A stretch of DNA of 64,000 nucleotides from Cordia subcordata (lineage: Eukaryota > Streptophyta > Magnoliopsida > Boraginales > Cordiaceae), in contig JAPTOF010000002.1 in assembly GCA_028554755.1 (NCBI GenBank), positions 11,767,001 through 11,831,000 of the forward strand, given 5' to 3'. The notes beneath the pieces were generated by a model. It saw nothing but the letters and a program-made list of their open reading frames with translations. It had not been told where the DNA came from and ran no database searches. Positions 46,515-58,131 of the stretch are shown here, piece by piece. The position numbers and the translations under genes are program-made. Position 1 is the first letter of the stretch; each line of letters starts with the position of its first letter.

Positions 46515-46600
46515 AGATCCGAGAATGAAAGATCTCCGGCGATACGTCACCGGACCGGCGACTTCATCCCCGATCGCTGCAAATGCTTAATCACGTTGTT
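46515..46600 (-). promoter_or_regulatory. Probable 5' untranslated exon and promoter edge of the CaaX protein gene
   Basis: On the minus strand a GC-richer segment ends in GGATCT|GTAAGC at 46515, a good splice donor. An acceptor-like TTGATGCCCAG lies 15 bp before the start codon (about 45440), which would give a leader intron of about 1.07 kb. A short upstream ATG in another frame (ATGAACAGAACTG) would remain in the leader. Inferred from splice signals only. Confidence 0.45.
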
Positions 46601-46618
46601 TGTGTGTATGTGAGTGTG

Positions 46619-46624
<6 letters not shown>

Positions 46625-46667
<43 letters not shown>

Positions 46668-46765
46668 TTTATAAGTGTATATAAGTGTGAGTATATGTGC
46701 GTGTGTATATATAGATATATAGAGAGAGTGTGTGAGTGTGTGTCTGAGAGAGAGAGAGAGACAGA
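46625..46765. repeat. TA, GT/TA and GA simple repeats at the CaaX gene promoter
   Basis: A TA run (46625-46664) is followed by mixed GTGTATAT repeats and a GA run (46747-46764). They lie just upstream of the probable 5' exon, where core promoter elements should be. Confidence 0.9.
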
Positions 46766-46809
46766 GAGGGAATTTCAAGTGCGAGAAAGAATGTATGGGT
46801 AGAGGGTAA

Positions 46810-47170
46810 TTATCTATTTATTTTAATTTGTTTTTAATATTGTTTTGGGCCATTTAGAAATTTGTTTTTTCAAAAAAAAGGAAATATCTTTTCCTCATGA
46901 AATTTATTTTTTCATTTTAATTGTTTTTAAAAGATGGTTAAAGTCTTTCAAAAAGGTTTGACTCCAAAAGTAAAAATTTTGAATTTTTTGAAAAATGCTT
47001 CGTTTCAAAAATTATATAAAGAATATTTTTTTATAAGATAAACCAAATAGTACCTTTACCAAAAAAATCCCCAAATATATCGAAATAAACTAATTTCATG
47101 TAATTGTTTGGAAAAAGATGATCCTAAATTTGAAAATTGCCAAAAAGTTTTTCTTGTTATTATGTCTTTA
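46810..47170. other. AT-rich intergenic stretch
   Basis: Nothing recognisable beyond A- and T-runs. Confidence 0.4.
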
Positions 47171-47173
47171 TTA

Positions 47174-47647
47174 GGGGGTGTTTGGTTTGTTTTTTTTTTT
47201 TTTGTCAAACTTGCTTAAAGACTAATTTAAGCTAAAAGAAGTGTTTGTTTTAATTAAAAATATACTTTTTTTAAGTGGCTTTAAGTAAAAAATAAAAAGA
47301 TCTCTAATCCCAGCTTTTGCTTTTTATGGCTTTAAACATGTTGAAAAAAAAACAAATTTGACCAAATCATTTTCTATCTTATCCTTATCTTTTTATTTTT
47401 ATTACTAAAATATCTTTACTCTTTTATCTTATACGTACCTTTTTAAATTCTATTTTAATGTCCTTAATAGTTATTTTAACTATATAACTTACTTTTCAAC
47501 CCCTTTAATCAAACATGTAAATACTTATTTTTATAACTACAACTTTTATTCAAACACGTAATTACTTAAAGTTGACAATAAAAAAAAAATCACTTAAAGC
47601 CAGAAGTACTTTAAGTAACTTTTTTATAAGCTAATCCAAGCACCCTC
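47174..47647. mobile_element. Tourist-like (PIF/Harbinger) MITE, 474 bp
   Basis: The left end GGGGGTGTTTGG and the reverse complement of the right end (GAGGGTGCTTGGATTAGC) are inverted repeats. The 3-bp TTA on both sides (47171-47173 and 47648-47650) is the usual target of this superfamily. Internally both halves share AAGTACTTTAAG/CTTAAAG-type inverted sequence. Confidence 0.7.
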
Positions 47648-47650
47648 TTA

Positions 47651-49510
47651 AAAAATCATCTTTGTGTCCAATAAACTTCAGATTCAAAAATAAAAAGCAC
47701 ATATACATAGTTCGCTTAATTATGTCATCACATCTTTTACATACAAGGGGAAATTTAACATTTTTATTAAGTAGGAGTTAAAGTACACATTTAAATTCTT
47801 ATACGAATAATTATTCTTATGTAAAAAAAATTATTATTTTTTTACTAAAATTATCTAAAAATACCTATTCATTTTCGCCCCCACCACTCTTAAACTCATC
47901 TGTCCATGTCAACATGAAATAATATTAGAGACTATTTTAAAGATGTGACTCATGATATAACATTTTAAACATTGGGCAATTATTTTGGAGAATTATTAAA
48001 TACTAAAGACTAGAAGTAAAATAAAGGTATAAATTTATTTAATGCCGAATGGGGAAAAAAGAAAAAGATTGAAGAGGATGGTGGGAGAGTGACCCTTTGG
48101 CGCATGATAGCGATGGCCCTATATATTGGTATATTTTTTAAAAGAAGAAATAAAAAGTGAAAAATAAAATTTGTGATGTCCTTTTGGGAAAGTGAATAAA
48201 ATGAATGGTGAATAAAGGCATGCCTTTTTGAGCCCCATTCTTTTTTACTTTATTGGTCAACTAACTAGACTTGCTTTATTTTCTTTTTTCTCTTTTAGGT
48301 TATAATGGTAGGTCAAGTAAAAATGTAATTTATTTTATTTTTTTACTTTTTTCTTTTTACATACCCAAAATTACACCCATGTAAGAATAATTAGAATTGG
48401 ATATAGTTCAATTAATTGAGATATTACTCTCTATTGCTACTTTCGTAGTTTAAATTATACTAAGAACTAACTATTAAAATCATTCAAGAAATTTTTCACT
48501 ATTCTCGTGGTTCAAATTATACTAGGAACTAACTATTAAAATCATTCAAAAAAATTTTCACCTAGTAATAACTAAAGATTATTTTAATCTCTTCGTTAAT
48601 TCTCATACTCCATGGTATGCCCATAATGGATTAAAATGAATTCCTTTAAGAGAACGCATAAAGAACAATGAGAGTAATTGTGTTTTTTTGAAAGAGAATG
48701 ATGTTTGAAATCCCACGCAACTAGACCTCAATCAATTTATCCATCTACTAACAATTTGTTTTTTTTCCCCCTTCTAATTCAAGAAATGTTCCTCTTGCAC
48801 CTAAAGCAAGGGGCATACCACTAAATTAGTAATCTTATGAATAGTTAAGAGGTTATCAACTTCTAAGTGATTAAATTCATCTTGATCTCTAATCAAAAAT
48901 AAAAGAAAAATAGTGGAAATGACTTTTTTTGTTCTAGTTTGTAAAACATTTTTCTACGGAGGAATGGGGTAATATATTTTCCTTATAGAAAATCTAAGAA
49001 CAAGAAGATATGATTTGAAATATATACAAAAGAAATGAAATTTAAAAAAAATTAGGGGGAGGGGGGATCAACTGTTCGAATATCATCTCTATCATATATA
49101 AATATAACTAATAAATCTCAGTCATAAAATATTTTCCAATAATGTCCATGGAATCAATTTACCGTCGTATGGCCAATTGTTTATAAATTTCTTTTTTCTT
49201 TTTCGTATATCTCTACCTATGGAAAAATTACCATTGATTTCCAATTTTAGAGATTAAAAAAAAAATAGCATGGCAATATGATAATCTATACACTAGATAT
49301 ATATGTGCAGGTGGTAAGTTGAGTAATCCACAAGGAAGAAATTGCTTAATTAGCTGCAGTGAAATGATGGAGGGGTGGTCTGATTGTGATGTGACAAGAG
49401 TCAGATCAATTACAAAGACATAAAGAGAGACAAATAATTGGTCTATCTCAACTCTCCATGTAAAATTGATGTATATAGTCATAAGTGGTCATGTCCTTTG
49501 AGAGGAGTAG
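47651..49510. other. AT-rich intergenic stretch with a 62-bp tandem pair
   Basis: No gene. At about 48444-48567 a unit with TTAAATTATACTA, GAACTAACTATTAAAATCAT and TTTTTCAC occurs twice in tandem. Confidence 0.5.
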
Positions 49511-49511
49511 G

Positions 49512-50027
49512 AGTCCACTTGGCGGTTATAATTGGATAATTGAATCGAACTAAATTAAAATATAAAAATTCAATTTAGTTATTTTTGGTTCAGCTTGGTT
49601 TCAGTTATTAAAAATAAAAGAATCGATTTATTGTTCAGTTTCGGCTATTTCTCTAAAATTTCTGTTAACAACCGATTAGTTACTTTTTTATTAAAAACTT
49701 TTATTTAGTTATTATATTTCAAGTTTACATTCATATATATTTTTAAGTACATATCATTCTTATATGCATAATATAAATTTTGATGATAGATATTGGAATT
49801 TGATTATTATAATTATAAATAAATTTATTTTTTTTAATTAGTTTTGAATAATGTATAATTTTTTAAAATAATTCAGTTATTTCGGTTATAACCAAAGCCG
49901 AATCGAGAAAATTCAGTTATTAATATAGTTCGATTTGGTTTCGGTTATCAATTTTTGGAATTTTGAAAATTCAGTTATTAAAATTCCATTTCGGTTTCAA
50001 TTCGATTAAACCAAATGCTCACCCCTG
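49512..50027. mobile_element. MITE-like repeat rich in GGTT/AACC motifs
   Basis: The right end (AACCAAATGCTCACCCCTG) and the degenerate left end (GGAGTCCACTTGGCGGTTAT) resemble the widespread plant repeat family with 'aggggtgagcattcggtt' ends. Within it, TTCGGTT-type motifs recur in both orientations. Nothing is encoded and no target duplication was confirmed. Confidence 0.45.
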
Positions 50028-53000
50028 CGCTTGTCTTTTCTTTTCTTAAGTTGTTCATAAGCATTATAAGTTATTTTTTTATGCTTATGAGTAAATTGGG
50101 AATAGTTAAAAAAAATAAAATGTATATATAAGTTATTGATACATTTAAGAAATATATGTTTATGAATAATAACGTTTATTAAAATGACTAAAAATGTTTT
50201 AGTTAACAATTTTGTGAAACAAAATTAGTTTTTAAAAAGTACAAATATCTTTTTATTTGGTTAACTCCTATTGCTTGTAAGTAACAATAAAAAAATTAAT
50301 AAAAGAGGTTTTTGTTTTGTTATTGTTGTTCATAAGTTATCTTTACTTGCTTATAAGCAAATTTAAACATGTAATTTTATTTTTCAACTTATAAATAAGT
50401 TTGGCCAACTTATAAGTAATGCCAAACACCTTCCAGATCTCTTCAAAGTTTGTAACTACTTTTTTCTATGTTTTTTCTTTCAGTATAAAAATATCAATGT
50501 TTAACCAAGTACTTTGGACAAGAAAATTCTATCCAAAACCCTGCTATATAGGCTTCACTCTGACCTTTTTCCTCCTCCTCTCTTTCTCTCTCCTTCTCCG
50601 TCTTTCCCTTTTGGAAGAAAAGCCAAACTGACTTATAAGCCTCCTTTCTTACAACTTGACCAGTTTCCCGCATATCACATTGACTTATAAGCCATAACTT
50701 TACTGCAAAATTGTGCCATTCACCAAATTTAGGAGCTATGACAATCACTCAGAATACGAGATTCAAGTTAAGGTCATATAGTGAGTTATAGTATTTAGTT
50801 CAAATAATTAAGACTACTTCCTTCAAAAGTAATGATTTGGATTCAAATTTTATAGAAAAAACAAAAGAGATTGGAGTTGGTGGGTTTATTTAGGAAAAAA
50901 GAAAAAAAAAGAGTTAAGGTCGTAGACTCCATTATAATATCGAACACATTATTACTTTTGTCATGTACACCATATATATCTTCCAGACAAGCCACTCGAA
51001 TCAACTTCGACGAAACACAACTGTATTGAATACCATCATTGCAAAATGGTTTAAAAGTAAGGAACATATTCACACATTAGTAAGCGAAGACCTCTCAATC
51101 GTTCAGAAAACCACCACTGCCTTTTCCATACTCACATTTACGTGCATCCCACAATATTTCATTGCTGTTATCCATATTTAGCTCTCCATGATCACATTCT
51201 CGACTTTTACATCTTTGGAATATATATTTTTTTCACATTGAAAAATTATAAAATATAAAATCATCTTATAAGAGTCGTGAACCACTTTTTATATTAAATA
51301 ATTAATTTTTATGAGCGAACCTAATCGAGAAAAAATGTGCACTCCAAAACTCACAAAAAAAAAACAATAATGCGCACCCCGTGAATTCAATAATATAAAA
51401 TTATTTTTTAAATTGCAAATTATTGTTGAAATCTTTTAATGTGCATTTGGATAATACAATGGTTTAGGGTTTAGAACATTTATTAACAAATCCTGGCCTG
51501 TGTCTTAAAATTTCATTTTGTCTTTCTAATGATTGAAATAAATACAGATACACTAGCTACTTATGGAAAAGATTATATATTCTGTCATTATAAAAAATCA
51601 TGTTTAAATGAGTGTGCCTAACAAAATGGTCCTAGCTCCGTCATTGGGAAGAAGCAGTCTTATCTAGCTATTCTGCAAATAAACATTGTCTCACTCTAGA
51701 ACAAGTTAAAGATACATAAATAACACAAAAATTCATTGGTGGGTTAGTAGTCTCATTCATATACGAGCTTTAAACGTACATGCTACTCAAATATTTCTAA
51801 AGATCGTATTCAAATGCAGCTGTTATTTCTCTGTCCCATGAATGAAATATACGAGTAGTATTTTTCATTCATTAGCTGATACACAAACGTATTATAAGTG
51901 CTTACTTGTGCTTGTAGTTAAAGTTGCTTGAACATCATCATATTTTCACAAGCCACTATTGAGCTTCTAGGAGACCCCCACATTTCTCTAATATAATATT
52001 GTTGCCATCCTTTTTTTATTAAAAGTATTCACAAAGTATTATTAAAAAAAAAAATAGATTCTACTATCGTCATTGAGACTATCTATATTGAATTTACTCA
52101 AAGATAATAAACCTTAGAAGGGAACTATTTTTCTAAAAAATGTATACTCCAATAGGCCAAGGCATATGTAGTCCACTACGTCCTTTACAAGCGACAATAG
52201 TGAGGTTGGTGAAGAGAAGCAACAAGATAGAACCACGTAGACAGTGTACGACGGTATATATGAGGGGTTAGACGTGGATGGTCGGCAGCAGTGTGAAGGC
52301 CACACACGGATGGATGAGCAAAAGCTTGACAGAAAGACTAAATAAAATTAAACTGAGATTTTAATTCTGATGTCGTGTTAAGAATTATTAAATTTTTATA
52401 TCAAAACCAATTTGTATCAATTTTTCTTGTACATGAGAGAGAGTGTGGAGGAGGAATGGGGCAGACTCGCCATTTTACGATTGCTTGTAGCATGTGCCTT
52501 TGCAACCTGCAAACTGAAAATTTTAATTAATGTATTCTTATCATTGGGAAAAGAATAAAAAAATGGAATGAAATCTGGATGTAAAGAATCCAATGCAGGC
52601 TGATAATAATGTGAGTTTTAGGGTTTCTCAATTCCAGGTGAATTTTATGGGACAACCACATTTAAGCCATGTGTAACATGGCCACCAAAGCCAAACAACC
52701 ATGTCAGAGTACTAGATCTAGTTACCATATCCCTATAAAAAGAAATTAAAAACTCTAGCTTGGCGAAGAAAATTAAAAGAAAATATTTTGTTGAATATCT
52801 GCAGATAGTAGTAACTTTTTACCTACATTTCAAGGGAAAATTTTTCTTTCGCCAAATTTAATTTAAGAGTGATTATTGATAATAATATCAAAAGGAAATA
52901 TTTGTTAATTATGCTACTTTTTTCTAGGGAAATAAGCAAAAGCCCCAATTAGGTGGAGTTAGGAAGGCAAAAAAGACCGGATATAAAGAGAGTACGAGTT

Positions 53001-53034
53001 GATGTCAATAATCATTTGCTTGTTGTGTATATAA
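50028..53034. other. Intergenic AT-rich stretch
   Basis: No gene is supported. At 50400-50430 a terminus of the GGTGTTTGGC type (GCCAAACACC on +) suggests another MITE whose second end is unclear. Confidence 0.4.
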
Positions 53035-54499
53035 CTAGTATGTTACCTATGCGTTTGCACGGGATATGACATATGTAGGTTGACATATTAAAAGATTTAA
53101 TTTTTATCTATCTAAATGTTTCAAACAAATTATATGAACTATTTTTAATAAATTGAACAATAAAAATACACATATGTTTAATAATGTAATGTTGTATTGG
53201 AAAAAAAAATTAGACCTACCTAATAAAGATATTTGTAACCATATGGTGGAAAAGACCCATTATCACTACATATAGCTAAGTAGTATTAAAAATAACTTTT
53301 TCACATGATCTAAAATAACTTGATATATTTTATCAAAGCAAATAGAAATTAACAATGTCACTATGCTTTAAATACCATATAATGAATATACTGCAATATA
53401 TATGATAATATTTTAAGTAGTCAAGTTCTTATATATTTGTCAATTGGCAGGATCACGTTTAGGGCCCAAAATTAAATTATAGATTAGAAAAGGATTTTGA
53501 AGAATCTTACATTTTCACATATTCTTCTTAAAGCAGAAGGAAGGCTTACTTCCATTTTCTAAAAATATTTTTAATATTTTAATGTAATAAATCATCATAA
53601 TCTCCATACCGGTTTAGTAAAAAAGAAGCAACATGCTAATAGAAAGTAAAAAATAACATGCTAACAGTGATTAAGATAACATTATAAAAAAAATGTATTT
53701 TTAGATGGAAAGTTTAAGTGAAAAACAAAAACATAAATAAAGAACAAAAACCGAGATAAAGATACCATAACAGAGATGAATAAGCTCAACCTAAACCGCA
53801 TATAAAGAACTAACATTTAAATAGATGAGCAATATAGTAAAATAATAAATTATTTTTTTCATACCTCTCCTCTCGAAAAACTATATACTGAGGCAAAAGT
53901 AAAAGTAAGGGAAATAACACTATGAATACATATATATAAGAGGGTTTAATATAAGGGAAACCAACCATCACCAATGATTCCTGCCGCAATTAATGTGTAA
54001 TCGAAATAGATCTGACAAAAATTGGCAACATACATGTGATTTCCTTACATACACACAATTTTGAAATTTGCAAGATATCAAAATCTGGAATTACGGAGAA
54101 ATTGTGGTGCTAAAAGAAAAAATCGATCGAATTGCGATTATCTAAAACAAAAAGGAATGAATCTATGCTGCTATAAGTGAGATTGGAATGTATGAGCTTA
54201 AATATAATACTAAAATAATGATTTAATATTGATTTTAGACAAGTGATTAAGTGTAAATAATATATGAAAAAGAAAAAGGAAAGATTTTTTAGTGCAGGAA
54301 AAGGGAAAAAAATCGAATTGAATAATAAATAAATGATTTAGGAAATAGACTTGTGATATCCATATATTGGTTTCAGGAACAAATGTAGTAAAAACTTGTT
54401 TTAAACAATTAAGTAGGGTAGTATACACATGGTATGAAACTGGCAACGTTGCTTGATAACATTATATGTAACAGGATCTATTATATCTAATAGTATAGA
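53035..54499 (-). mobile_element. Non-autonomous Helitron, 1465 bp
   Basis: On the minus strand the 5' end at 54499 reads TCTATACTATTAGATATAAT, a typical Helitron start. The 3' end at 53035 reads ATCCCGTGCAAACGCATAGG, then TAACATACTAG, that is, a short imperfect hairpin followed by CTAG. The element sits between A and T with no target duplication, as Helitrons do. No Rep/helicase is encoded. The inside is AT-rich, with no captured gene that I recognise. Confidence 0.8.
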
Positions 54500-54639
54500 T
54501 ATTTATTGAGATGAGGATATATGCATGCACCATAAAAGGCTTTGTCCTTCGAGTGCGTCATTAAGATTATGTCACGCTCATATATGCCAGCACCATTATT
54601 AATTAAAATAGGACGTGCCAAGCACTTTATGGCTAATTA

Positions 54640-54698
54640 AGAAGGGACACCGAGTGTGGTTGAATGGCCAAGATACACACTAAGATCAACTCAACCGC
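54640..54698 (+). repeat. Possible SINE head, interrupted by the MULE at 54699
   Basis: GTGTGGTTGAATGGCCAAG (54653-54671) resembles a polymerase III A box. Directly after the MULE, CGCTTGATCCTCGTCATGTG (56576-56595) resembles a B box region. If the MULE is removed the two lie about 30-40 bp apart, as in a tRNA-derived SINE. Weak, because both boxes are degenerate. Confidence 0.3.
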
Positions 54699-54839
54699 GG
54701 AATTTTTTTTTACCCTGATTTTGAATTTTTGTGGCAAAAATACCCTTTTTTTAAAGTCGTCTAAAAATATCCTTTTCAATAAGTCACCTGTCGTTTCCTT
54801 ACGTCAACCCTTGGAAGAGCTTGTATGTTACAATTGTCC

Positions 54840-56086
54840 CTAGATTTGTTGCCTTGACAGCTTTAAAAAACTATGGAAATAACTGGTACGACTTATCCCA
54901 ATCGCCATACACCATTTCGATGGCCTTATTTCGGCTACACCATGCCTTCCCGTATGAAATATTCACATGAAAGGTGTCCATAATATATGTTCGTACAAAA
55001 CCCACCTCAAAATCAAGCTTGTGTTTTACGAAGTGCATAACCATAGATTCGACTAACGCAGTAATAACATTTTTATGGTCGGCCCTTCTTCTATCACCGA
55101 AGCAATTATGTACGCCTCAATACTTTGTTATTTCAAACTGGCAGGGTATGGATTTTCGAATTGCCCGCAATTCCCACCTATATGGATTTCTAAGGTTGGA
55201 AGCATTTATGCAACAAACAAGCCATAAATCTAGTTCAGACTTCCTAATTCTGTATTCACGTTGTACCTTTATCAAGTACATCTGAACCGCCCGAATTATG
55301 TCCTTCTTGGACGGGAAAACCATTCCTTTGGCCAATTCCTTCTTATTGTCATTCCAAAATAAATGCATTTTGTGCTTCTCCATACTATCCGTATAATATT
55401 CTTGACTAACGGTATGAAACTTTGCAGTTTCAAATACATTAGACATCGGTACCACACTGCGACTGGATCCCACACCACCAGATGGCCTCTCACATTCAGC
55501 ATTTACGTTCCCAGGGTTTGAATTGTCATCCAAGACATCATCGTCATTGTACTAGGCATCACTCTCGTTCAAGGTCATGTCCTCATCTTCTTCATTGGGT
55601 TCAAACTAAAATGTGTCCGTATTCAAGTCCACCCTCACACCATAAGATGGCCTTACTATGTCGAACCCAGCAACGTTATAATGTGATGGTTCAACATTCA
55701 AGTCGGGAACAGTGCCATCCCGCTAGAAATCACTGCTTTGTTGCGGGATGTATATGTCATCTGCATTTACTTCAATAATAACATGGACATTATTCATATT
55801 ATTATGATCAACACATCCATAAGAAACTTATCGTTGCTGATTGTCACTAGCTAAAATATGAATACTATAATTGTACGATCCCAAATTAGAAATGATGCAA
55901 TAACTCAACCCTGTCGATGCCATAACGCAAATTGAGCTTCTCATAGACACTATAAACGAATTCATTGTACGATGTTTCATGTGCTATTTTGAGCTTACAA
56001 ATAAGCTTCGTAATTTTATAATCGATACCGTAAAGGCCATTAATCTTTTCTCGGCCGTAATATAAAAGAACAGTAACTGTATTCAT
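54840..56086 (-). pseudogene. Truncated MuDR-type transposase (N-terminal part)
   Basis: From 56086 it reads MNTVTVLLYYGREKINGLYG, the usual N-terminus of this transposase type, to a stop at 55886. After a degenerate acidic linker (LNVEPSHYNVAGFDIVRP, then EPNEEDEDMTLNESDA) comes an open frame 55533-55117 with the MuDR DNA-binding domain (REYRIRKSELDLWLVCC, YRWELRAIRKS, CQFEITKY). It runs on in the same sense through WGVHNCFGDRRRADHKN, SYGKAWCSRNKAIEMVYGDW and YQLFP (to about 54870). The DDE catalytic domain and the zinc knuckle are absent, so it cannot transpose itself. At least three stops are present. Confidence 0.8.
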
Positions 56087-56287
56087 ATTTTTTGACTGAT
56101 TAAAAAATATTAGAGAATAGTATAGAAGTATGTATGTGTAGAAAAGAATTGGAGAGATTTTGGGCGTTTCGAGAATGAAGGAAACTAAGCAGATTATATA
56201 TGGATAATAGGAATTTTGGATCGGGGATGTTGGCCCTTTCGAGAATGAAGGAGTGGGGATTATGTAGGGGGTTAAGCCATTTAGGGT

Positions 56288-56488
56288 CGGTAGGCCACCT
56301 ACCGAAACGGTTGGTGAATTACCGTTCAATGCCATGCAATACCAACAATGACCGGTAGGCCACTTACCGTTCTATGAGATTTCTATTGACAACGTGTCAG
56401 ATGGTAAGTGACTTAACGTTTAATCAATATTGCTCCAGACAAAGTGGCTTTCGGTAAGTCACCTATCGAAACGGTAGACGACCTATCG
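56288..56488. repeat. Five 17-bp palindromic motifs in the MULE subterminal region
   Basis: CGGTAGGCCACCTACCG (56288-56304) and variants at 56353-56369, 56402-56418, 56452-56468 and 56472-56488. A sixth diverged copy (AATAAGTCACCTGTCG) lies near the other end at about 54778-54793. Arms are 7 bp around a 3-bp centre, often followed by AAAC. Confidence 0.75.
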
Positions 56489-56578
56489 AAACGGGAATTT
56501 TGGAAACGATTTTAAAAAGTAGGGTATTTTTATTATAAAATTCAAAATCAGGGTGGAAAAAAAAAATTCCTTAACCGC

Positions 56579-58009
56579 TTGATCCTCGTCATGTGAGAAA
56601 GATATATCACTTCTAAGTCATTAACCCCTTGCACTCGCCTATAAATGTGATATTTGACCAACAAGTAAGAGGTATGTATTCACTCTAATACTTTCACATA
56701 TGCTCAAATACAAATTCTTTTTCCCTTCCCAAGTCTCTTTGCATTAACTTGAGCATCGGAACATATTCTTGGGCGAAAATTCTGTTTTTTGTTCATGGCT
56801 CTACAAGTATATCGATGTCTAGTAAGAAAATCTTTATGATAAGCTTCATCCTTATAATCAGTTCAAATTTCAAAAGCCTAGTGGAAATCAACTAATTAAA
56901 ATCTACCCAAAAATAAAAATATAGGGAAACTGGAATTTAGCCCTATGTCCATTCTCAAATGGTGTAGTACATGCCAAAGATTCTCTCAATATCATGCACT
57001 CCTTTTTTTTCTTGTTTCCCAATCGAGTCTGAGACCCATGCATTGGAAATGTAACTGTGGACTTGTATCTGATCGAAGATTATCTTGGACAGTCCAGAAG
57101 GATATATATATATATATATGACTCGATATTTTTATCCTTCAAAATTATGAATGAAAAATTTCTTATAATATTAGAACTTTATAATTAGGATGGTTTTGAA
57201 TTGTTCACATTATTTTATCACAGCTTACCAATAGTTGTAAATTTTTAAATTTTGTTCATAATATCATAATATTATGAACAAATTCATTTTCTTAAAATTA
57301 TGTAGAAATAAGATTAAGACATCACTTAATTAGCAATATGAGGAGACTTATGTACTACATACTTTTTGTTAATATTTATTTGTTTTTAATAATGGGCGAT
57401 AAATTTTATCAAAAATTTTTGGAATTTATAGATGAATCTTATTGTAAACATAAACTGATTGGCAATTTGAAACTTTAAACTAGAATAAATAACAATATAA
57501 GCACTAACATGAAAACTCTCACCATTCTTAAAATGAAAAGAAAAAAGGAAAAACTTGTATATACAATAGATACGAAGCTTGCAAAAGTATCAATTACTCT
57601 CTTCATCGGTAGATGAGACATCTACATCAGAATTGAGGTGAACAGATTTCTCATGAAAACGTTGTTTGTGGTTAGGGTAAGCCAATCATTTATGTTGTTT
57701 GACGATTTGTACCCTATAATAATGACCATAAACACAAAATTGAAAGAGAGGTCAAGAAATTAAAGTAAGATGTGAAATTTTATGTGAGTAATGGTGATTA
57801 AACAAACAAACTACCAACAATACTAAAAGTACATTAAGTTTTTCTTCCCCTATCAGAAATTAATAATCATTTTCTTATGATCTTTCTGTAGCATTTTGTT
57901 GCGCAATTGGAGGGATGATAAAGGAATGCTGATTTTTGGTCGACAAGCAACTAGCACAAAATGCTACAACTTAGGTCCAGCTTAACTTTTGATTTTTGAA
58001 AAGTGATAA
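56579..58009. other. Intergenic AT-rich stretch
   Basis: No gene is supported. A TA microsatellite lies at 57102-57118. Confidence 0.4.
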
Positions 58010-58131
58010 GTGTACGATGATACCAGCACTAATATACCAAATATTTTATCAAAATTTCAAGTTAAGTGTAGGAACTAAAGAATAGTTCCGGTGCTTATCA
58101 TTACTTCACTGGGAGCGATGACCTGAATTCA
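58010..58131 (+). repeat. Decayed 5S rRNA-like segment, probably from a Cassandra-type TRIM
   Basis: GATACCAGCACTAAT (58019-58033) matches plant 5S rRNA at 14 of 15 positions. AGTTAAGTGT (58060-58069) matches the 5S internal A box, and GGGAGCGATGACCT (58111-58124) resembles the C box, at the right spacing in a segment of about 120 bp. The middle has decayed mainly by C-to-T and G-to-A changes. Cassandra retrotransposons carry such a 5S promoter in each LTR. The LTR ends were not found, so a 5S pseudogene or a 5S-derived SINE is possible. Confidence 0.55.

Larger units (their letters stand above)
54699..56570 (-). mobile_element. MULE deletion derivative with about 75-bp TIRs
   Basis: The left end GGAATTTTTTTTTACCCTGA (54699 on) and the reverse complement of the right end (GGAATTTTTTTTTTCCACCC at 56570) continue as inverted repeats with TGATTTTGAATTTT, AAAAATACCC and AAA(G/A)TCGT. 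The flanks TCAACCGC (54691-54698) and TTAACCGC (56571-56578) are a target duplication with one mismatch. Inside is the N-terminal part of a MuDR-type transposase only. Subterminal 17-bp palindromes lie near both ends. Confidence 0.85.

Noticed and set aside
46587..46802. Frames rich in Ile/Tyr or Glu/Arg on both strands
   Set aside because: They are translations of TA, GT and GA microsatellites.
55482..55778. 98-codon plus-strand frame rich in His and Ser
   Set aside because: It is the complement of the MuDR-type transposase linker and DNA-binding region.
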